Below are positions 14,481 to 17,506 of a DNA stretch of 17,506 bases, one piece after another. Numbering within the stretch: position 1 is the stretch's first letter; the number at the start of each line of letters is the position of its first letter. The stretch comes from Methylobacter sp. (GTDB lineage: Bacteria; Pseudomonadota; Gammaproteobacteria; Methylococcales; Methylomonadaceae). A model generated the notes under the pieces. The model did no database searches. It was not told where the DNA came from and saw only the letters and a list, made by a program, of their open reading frames with translations. The stretch covers positions 1 to 17,506 of the forward strand of contig JALNYY010000091.1 in the NCBI GenBank assembly GCA_023229605.1. The letters run 5' to 3'. The position numbers were made by a program, and so were the translations under genes.

Positions 14481-15443
14481 CTAGCCGACAAAAACATCCC
14501 CGCCGCTGTTCCGCGCACTGGCGACAACAAAACTCAACTTATCGAAATGCGCAAACTCCAGTCTGGCCTGATCGGCAATCGTGCCAGCCAACTGAGCCCC
14601 ATCAATCGCACAAAATCCGGTCGGCCCCCATGAGGTCTGGCCGATAGCCACCGCGCCTTGCCGTTCCAACCATTGCATGGCTGCCGCAACTTCGGGACTG
14701 GTAAAAACCCCGCCCTGAGCCGAAGAGAAATGCTCTCCAACCGAATGTTGCAATTGGGTAATTACATCGCCGAAGTTGATGATGTCGTTTTCGGCCACGG
14801 CAGGCAGGCCCTGCATCAGCAACAAATAGCATAACCTTGCGGCTTCCTGCCGGGGGAAAGGCGGCAGCTCTTTAAATGCCTGTATCTCCTGTTGGCCGTG
14901 CAGGCCTTGGCCGCGCCGGTCGAACACCAGGATAAACCGCCAGTCGTCCGGCACATCCATATGCGCCAGTACCGGCGGCGTGATGGTTTTTTCGCCGCGT
15001 CCGCCATCGACAACCAGGCCGCCCTGCTCAAAAACGCCGATACCGATGCCGGAACGCAACCCCCTATCGGTCACGGCGGCGATTTCACGCACGGTCAAGC
15101 CCAGATCGTAAAATTCATTCAGCGCCGCACCGATTGCCAGCGACATTTGCGTGCCAGACCCCAAGCCTACGTGCTCAGGAATCGCGGCTTCAATCGTGAT
15201 ATTGAGCTTATCGGATACCTGCAGCGCCTCGCACAACATGGACACGCACTTTTTTGCCCGCTGTCCGGCGTGACCGGTAATAGTGAGTTGCTCAGCGCCG
15301 GTTACTGTCAAGCGGGTGCTGATTTCATTAAGGGCAATGCCGATGCTGCCGAAATGCCGCCCCAATGATCCGCTTAGATCTATAAAGCCCATGTGTAATC
15401 TGGCCGGGGCAATGACTGAGACTTTAGAATGTTGAACTATCAA
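14481..15443 (-). CDS. mptG: Beta-ribofuranosylaminobenzene 5'-phosphate synthase (beta-RFAP synthase)
   Basis: 320 residues, the expected length. It is the first committed enzyme of H4MPT biosynthesis: it condenses PRPP with 4-aminobenzoate (4-hydroxybenzoate in some archaea), releasing CO2. The GHMP-kinase-like fold is clear: APARLHMGFIDLSGSLGR at the N-terminus, PEHVGLGSGTQMSLAIGAAL (89-108) as the phosphate-binding loop, RSGIGIGVFEQGGLVVDGG next, and TSWGPTGFCAI near the C-terminus. The start is TTG at 15443; a stop lies two codons upstream and no ATG precedes the conserved region, so this is the only plausible start and there is no clear RBS. A TATAAT box lies upstream. It begins the tightly packed part of the operon. 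Confidence 0.94.
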   Translation of the reverse strand: MIVQHSKVSVIAPARLHMGFIDLSGSLGRHFGSIGIALNEISTRLTVTGAEQLTITGHAGQRAKKCVSMLCEALQVSDKLNITIEAAIPEHVGLGSGTQMSLAIGAALNEFYDLGLTVREIAAVTDRGLRSGIGIGVFEQGGLVVDGGRGEKTITPPVLAHMDVPDDWRFILVFDRRGQGLHGQQEIQAFKELPPFPRQEAARLCYLLLMQGLPAVAENDIINFGDVITQLQHSVGEHFSSAQGGVFTSPEVAAAMQWLERQGAVAIGQTSWGPTGFCAIDGAQLAGTIADQARLEFAHFDKLSFVVASARNSGGDVFVG

Positions 15444-15478
15444 GGGTTATGCGTGCTTTGTTGCAAAAAATTGTAAAA

Positions 15479-15508
15479 ATTATACATGATCGGCCTATCC
15501 GCTGCGAA
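15479..15508 (-). promoter_or_regulatory. Candidate promoter for the mptG operon
   Basis: In the 65-bp gap before mptG the minus strand has a consensus -10 TATAAT (15479-15484) with a -35-like TTCGCA (15503-15508, four of six) 18 bp upstream, ending at the stop codon of the nucleotidyltransferase-HAD gene. It would give the mptG-mch operon its own transcript besides read-through from upstream. A regulator site is not obvious. Confidence 0.5.
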
Positions 15509-17164
15509 CTAAGCGCGGATGGCGTCCGCCAATTGCGCCAAATCGCTGACCATCAAATCGCACAGTTCAACCGTCAACGGATCAACCTTTGCGATCGACG
15601 GTATAAACACCGAAACAGCTCCGGCTCTGGAAGCGGCCACGATACCGGCATGAGAATCTTCAACCACCAAACACCGGCCGATGTCCACTTGCAACAGCTC
15701 GGCGGCTTTTAAAAAAATATCCGCTTCCGGCTTGCCGTGCCGAACGTGATCGCGGCTGACGACGATTGAAAAAACCTCTTCGATCCCGGCCAGTTCAAGG
15801 CATTCCAGCGCATTTACCGCCAGGCTGTTAGTCGCCAGGCAATAGGGTATTTTTTGCCGGATCAGCAATTCCAGCAACCCGTTAAAGCCGTGTTTGATTT
15901 TTATGCCGTGAACATTGACATGGCCGCGCCAGCAATCGCCGCTTAACCGATTGAAGGTTTCCAGATCAAATTCAGCCCCGCAATAGGCTAGCAGTTTCAG
16001 CTCTATATCCTGGTAATGCAGCCCCGACAGCGACAGGCAAAAGTCGTCTGAAAAATCATAGCCCATCTCACTTGCAGCCTGTCTCCAAGCGGAGATGTAG
16101 GTGCTTTCGGTATCCAAAACCAGGCCGTCCATGTCGAAAATGACCGCCGAAAAATCAGTACCGTAAATTGGCTTAGGCGGTAGCCCAACACCTCGACGCG
16201 GCAATTGTCGGGTTACGCTATCGCTAACCCAAGCTGCACACTGAACCACCTTGATATATTCCCCATGCGCTTCACGGCTGGAGCCGACCACGATACGCTT
16301 AAGCCCTTGTTCCGATTGTTCCAGCACACCCGACACTTCCACTATTTCATCCCTAATGGCCTGCCCCGTATAAGTCGCCGTAAAGCTGACGATCGAACTG
16401 ATCTGCGGATGGTCTATTTTAAATTCAGCCGGGTAATCGAACGCGTAAGTATCGTCGGTCACCCTGCACTGCAAGGTAATCGCTCCGTATTTTTGATACA
16501 CAACAGCCTCAGAGCCCGCACAATGATCGATAAAATTCAAATCGAATTTCCGCCCGCTAATCACTGCCTTGTTGCATTTACGCCGTTCATGCCAGACATA
16601 CTCGTCAAAACTCAAATCGCAGGACCGGCGTTGATAAGATTGCAGCCAGTCCTGATCATTCAGGCTTTGTAAATGCCCCAGCACGATAAGCTTGCCGGTA
16701 ATTGCCCTGCATTGATGAAAAACCTCCCTGCCGTAACAGACCAGATCAATATCCGAATCCTGATTTTGCACGCCAACCAATATGGAGCCCGTAACCCCGG
16801 TTTGCGCCAAATCCAGCCCATGTTGCCCAAACAACTCGCACAACCGGAACAAATCCCGCTCGACAGCATCATGGCGGGGTGCCTGCATAAGCTGTTGCAA
16901 TCTATGTTTGGGCTGGTGATGTTTGACAATCCGCTCTACGGCGACCGCATGCAAATGCGCATCTAAAACCGGCGAATAATGCAGATAATCGGGATACTGC
17001 TGTTGCAGCAGATTATTGGCTTGTTCAGTCGCGACCTTTTTCCAGCCGGAAGGTTCTTGTACATAACGTAAAAAACACAGCGCTTTGCCATCTTCCAGGC
17101 CCTGCTCTACTACGGCGAAAATGAGCCCTTCAGCGGTTTCGATAAAATCCTTGGCGAAAAACAT
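15509..17164 (-). CDS. Nucleotidyltransferase-HAD hydrolase fusion protein
   Basis: 551 residues in two parts. Residues 1-310 contain a nucleotidyltransferase-fold domain: TGSILVGVQNQDSDIDL (125-141) has the GS motif and DxD pair (D138, D140), and FDLNF (D208) may give the third metal ligand. Residues 336-551 form a HAD subfamily IA phosphatase/phosphomutase like beta-phosphoglucomutase: VIFDMDGLVLDTES (D344, D346), LATNS, HGKPEADIF and VVEDSHAGI. The two are joined by a linker (about 311-335, WVSDSVTRQLPRRGVGLPP) encoded by a palindromic repeat. Both catalytic sets look intact. Substrates are unknown; a role in handling a phosphorylated H4MPT or methylofuran intermediate is inferred from its place upstream of mptG. 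The ATG at 17164 has no strong RBS. Confidence 0.82.
   Translation of the reverse strand: MFFAKDFIETAEGLIFAVVEQGLEDGKALCFLRYVQEPSGWKKVATEQANNLLQQQYPDYLHYSPVLDAHLHAVAVERIVKHHQPKHRLQQLMQAPRHDAVERDLFRLCELFGQHGLDLAQTGVTGSILVGVQNQDSDIDLVCYGREVFHQCRAITGKLIVLGHLQSLNDQDWLQSYQRRSCDLSFDEYVWHERRKCNKAVISGRKFDLNFIDHCAGSEAVVYQKYGAITLQCRVTDDTYAFDYPAEFKIDHPQISSIVSFTATYTGQAIRDEIVEVSGVLEQSEQGLKRIVVGSSREAHGEYIKVVQCAAWVSDSVTRQLPRRGVGLPPKPIYGTDFSAVIFDMDGLVLDTESTYISAWRQAASEMGYDFSDDFCLSLSGLHYQDIELKLLAYCGAEFDLETFNRLSGDCWRGHVNVHGIKIKHGFNGLLELLIRQKIPYCLATNSLAVNALECLELAGIEEVFSIVVSRDHVRHGKPEADIFLKAAELLQVDIGRCLVVEDSHAGIVAASRAGAVSVFIPSIAKVDPLTVELCDLMVSDLAQLADAIRA
16184..16230. repeat. Palindromic repeat inside the fusion gene, encoding the linker
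   Basis: GGGTTA (16210-16215) and TAACCC (16225-16230) flank a CGCTATCGC loop, and CCCAACA (16184-16190) is nearly complementary to the TTGTCGGG at 16206-16212. This GGGTTA-CGCTATCGC-TAACCC layout resembles intergenic REP/MITE-like palindromes of many Proteobacteria. Here it lies in frame between two protein domains. Only one copy is in the window, so repeat status is from pattern recognition. Confidence 0.5.
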
Positions 17165-17193
17165 ACTTGAAATTAAGTGGGGAAAAGCAATTG

Positions 17194-17222
17194 ATTAAAG
17201 TAACGGCAGTTACAAATATTAA
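17194..17222 (-). promoter_or_regulatory. Candidate promoter of the nucleotidyltransferase-HAD gene
   Basis: Minus strand: TTAATA (17217-17222, four of six) and TTTAAT (17194-17199) with 17-bp spacing. The spacer holds a perfect dyad GTAAC-GGCA-GTTAC (17200-17213). The predicted leader to the ATG at 17164 is about 20 nt. A palindrome in the spacer is the same design as at the MfnD-like promoter, though the sequences differ. Confidence 0.35.
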
Positions 17223-17506
17223 CCGATGTTACGTAAGCTAAGGAATTTTTACCGGGAAGAACCAGAAGTTGTTGACTTTCCCAAGCTTGAACTTGGGAAA
17301 TCGCAGAATACAGTTTTATGAATCGTAGCGACAAATATTAACTTAAATTTTTAACCATCCGGCAGATAAAGTCCTGTAGCCGTTGCGTTAAGCCTTCATC
17401 AACAATGACTCACGCTTGCTAGTTTTTTATCGAGTGAATATACTACTTCCGTATAACCTGCTTTAGGTATTCATGGACTATCGTCCGCAGAATTGAAACG
17501 GGAAGT
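17223..17506. other. Right edge without a recognised gene
   Basis: No long ORF on either strand. It contains a perfect 9-bp inverted repeat TTTCCCAAG (17277-17285) / CTTGGGAAA (17292-17300) with a 6-nt loop and no T tract. A 31-codon frame with ATG at 17226 and TGA at 17319-17321 spans that hairpin; it lacks a Shine-Dalgarno and may be chance or a gene remnant. An AT-rich stretch (about 17400-17460) precedes a sequence ending ATTGAAAC (17492-17499) with a small GGAC-TATC-GTCC dyad, which looks like a CRISPR repeat, but the window ends before a second copy could appear. Confidence 0.4.

Noticed and set aside
17292..17322. Rho-independent terminator at the 17277-17300 hairpin
   Set aside because: No T tract follows the stem on either strand and no gene ends next to it in the window.
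1..17506. tRNA or rRNA genes
   Set aside because: No cloverleaf-like or conserved rRNA segments were noticed on either strand.

Overview
The window looks like chromosome from a gammaproteobacterial methylotroph, most likely a Methylococcales-type methanotroph. The basis is gene content: about two thirds of it (6.4-17.2 kb) is a cluster for the tetrahydromethanopterin (H4MPT) C1 pathway. It holds formaldehyde-activating enzyme (fae), methenyl-H4MPT cyclohydrolase (mch), beta-RFAP synthase (mptG), three ATP-grasp ligases, a CitG-like protein, a HisA-like protein, a COG1548/TIGR03123-type protein and a nucleotidyltransferase-HAD fusion. The genus is inferred, not shown.

Left region (1-2.0 kb): the intI-proximal end of a chromosomal integron. 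An integron-type tyrosine recombinase is transcribed rightward. To its left are a candidate attI region, an AT-rich gene cassette encoding a SEC-C motif protein, and a 64-bp attC-like site. A gene fragment with a good ribosome binding site lies on the other strand behind intI. Then comes pntA-pntB (2.1-5.05 kb, +), the proton-translocating NAD(P) transhydrogenase, closed by a hairpin terminator shared with a convergent DUF484/GGDEF diguanylate cyclase (5.1-6.2 kb, -).

Middle region (6.2-9.9 kb): reading leftward, an ATP-grasp protein (MfnD-like) overlaps the COG1548 protein (MfnF-like), followed by a MarR-type regulator with a C-terminal Cys/His cluster and a 26-residue small ORF. The pair looks like part of methylofuran biosynthesis. 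A HisA-like TIM-barrel gene is divergent from it, with a palindrome in the shared promoter region.

Right region (9.9-17.2 kb): on the minus strand, in transcription order, nucleotidyltransferase-HAD fusion, mptG, ATP-grasp, mch, RimK-like ATP-grasp, CitG-like, then fae. Gaps from mptG to the CitG-like gene are 13, 5 and 1 bp and a 4-bp GTGA overlap, so this is an operon. fae has its own 117-bp upstream region with two perfect dyads, a strong RBS and highly biased codons. A perfect bidirectional terminator separates fae from the convergent HisA-like gene.

Most interesting signal: a near-identical palindrome (ACATTAATAA-TGT on the minus strand) sits over the proposed marR start/promoter and over the proposed fae -10 element. 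This suggests that the cysteine-bearing MarR protein autoregulates and controls fae. Also notable are a palindromic repeat coding in frame for the linker of the nucleotidyltransferase-HAD protein, the unassigned HisA-like and CitG-like proteins of the cofactor cluster, the integron end, and an unexplained 340-bp right edge with dyads and a CRISPR-repeat-like terminus.
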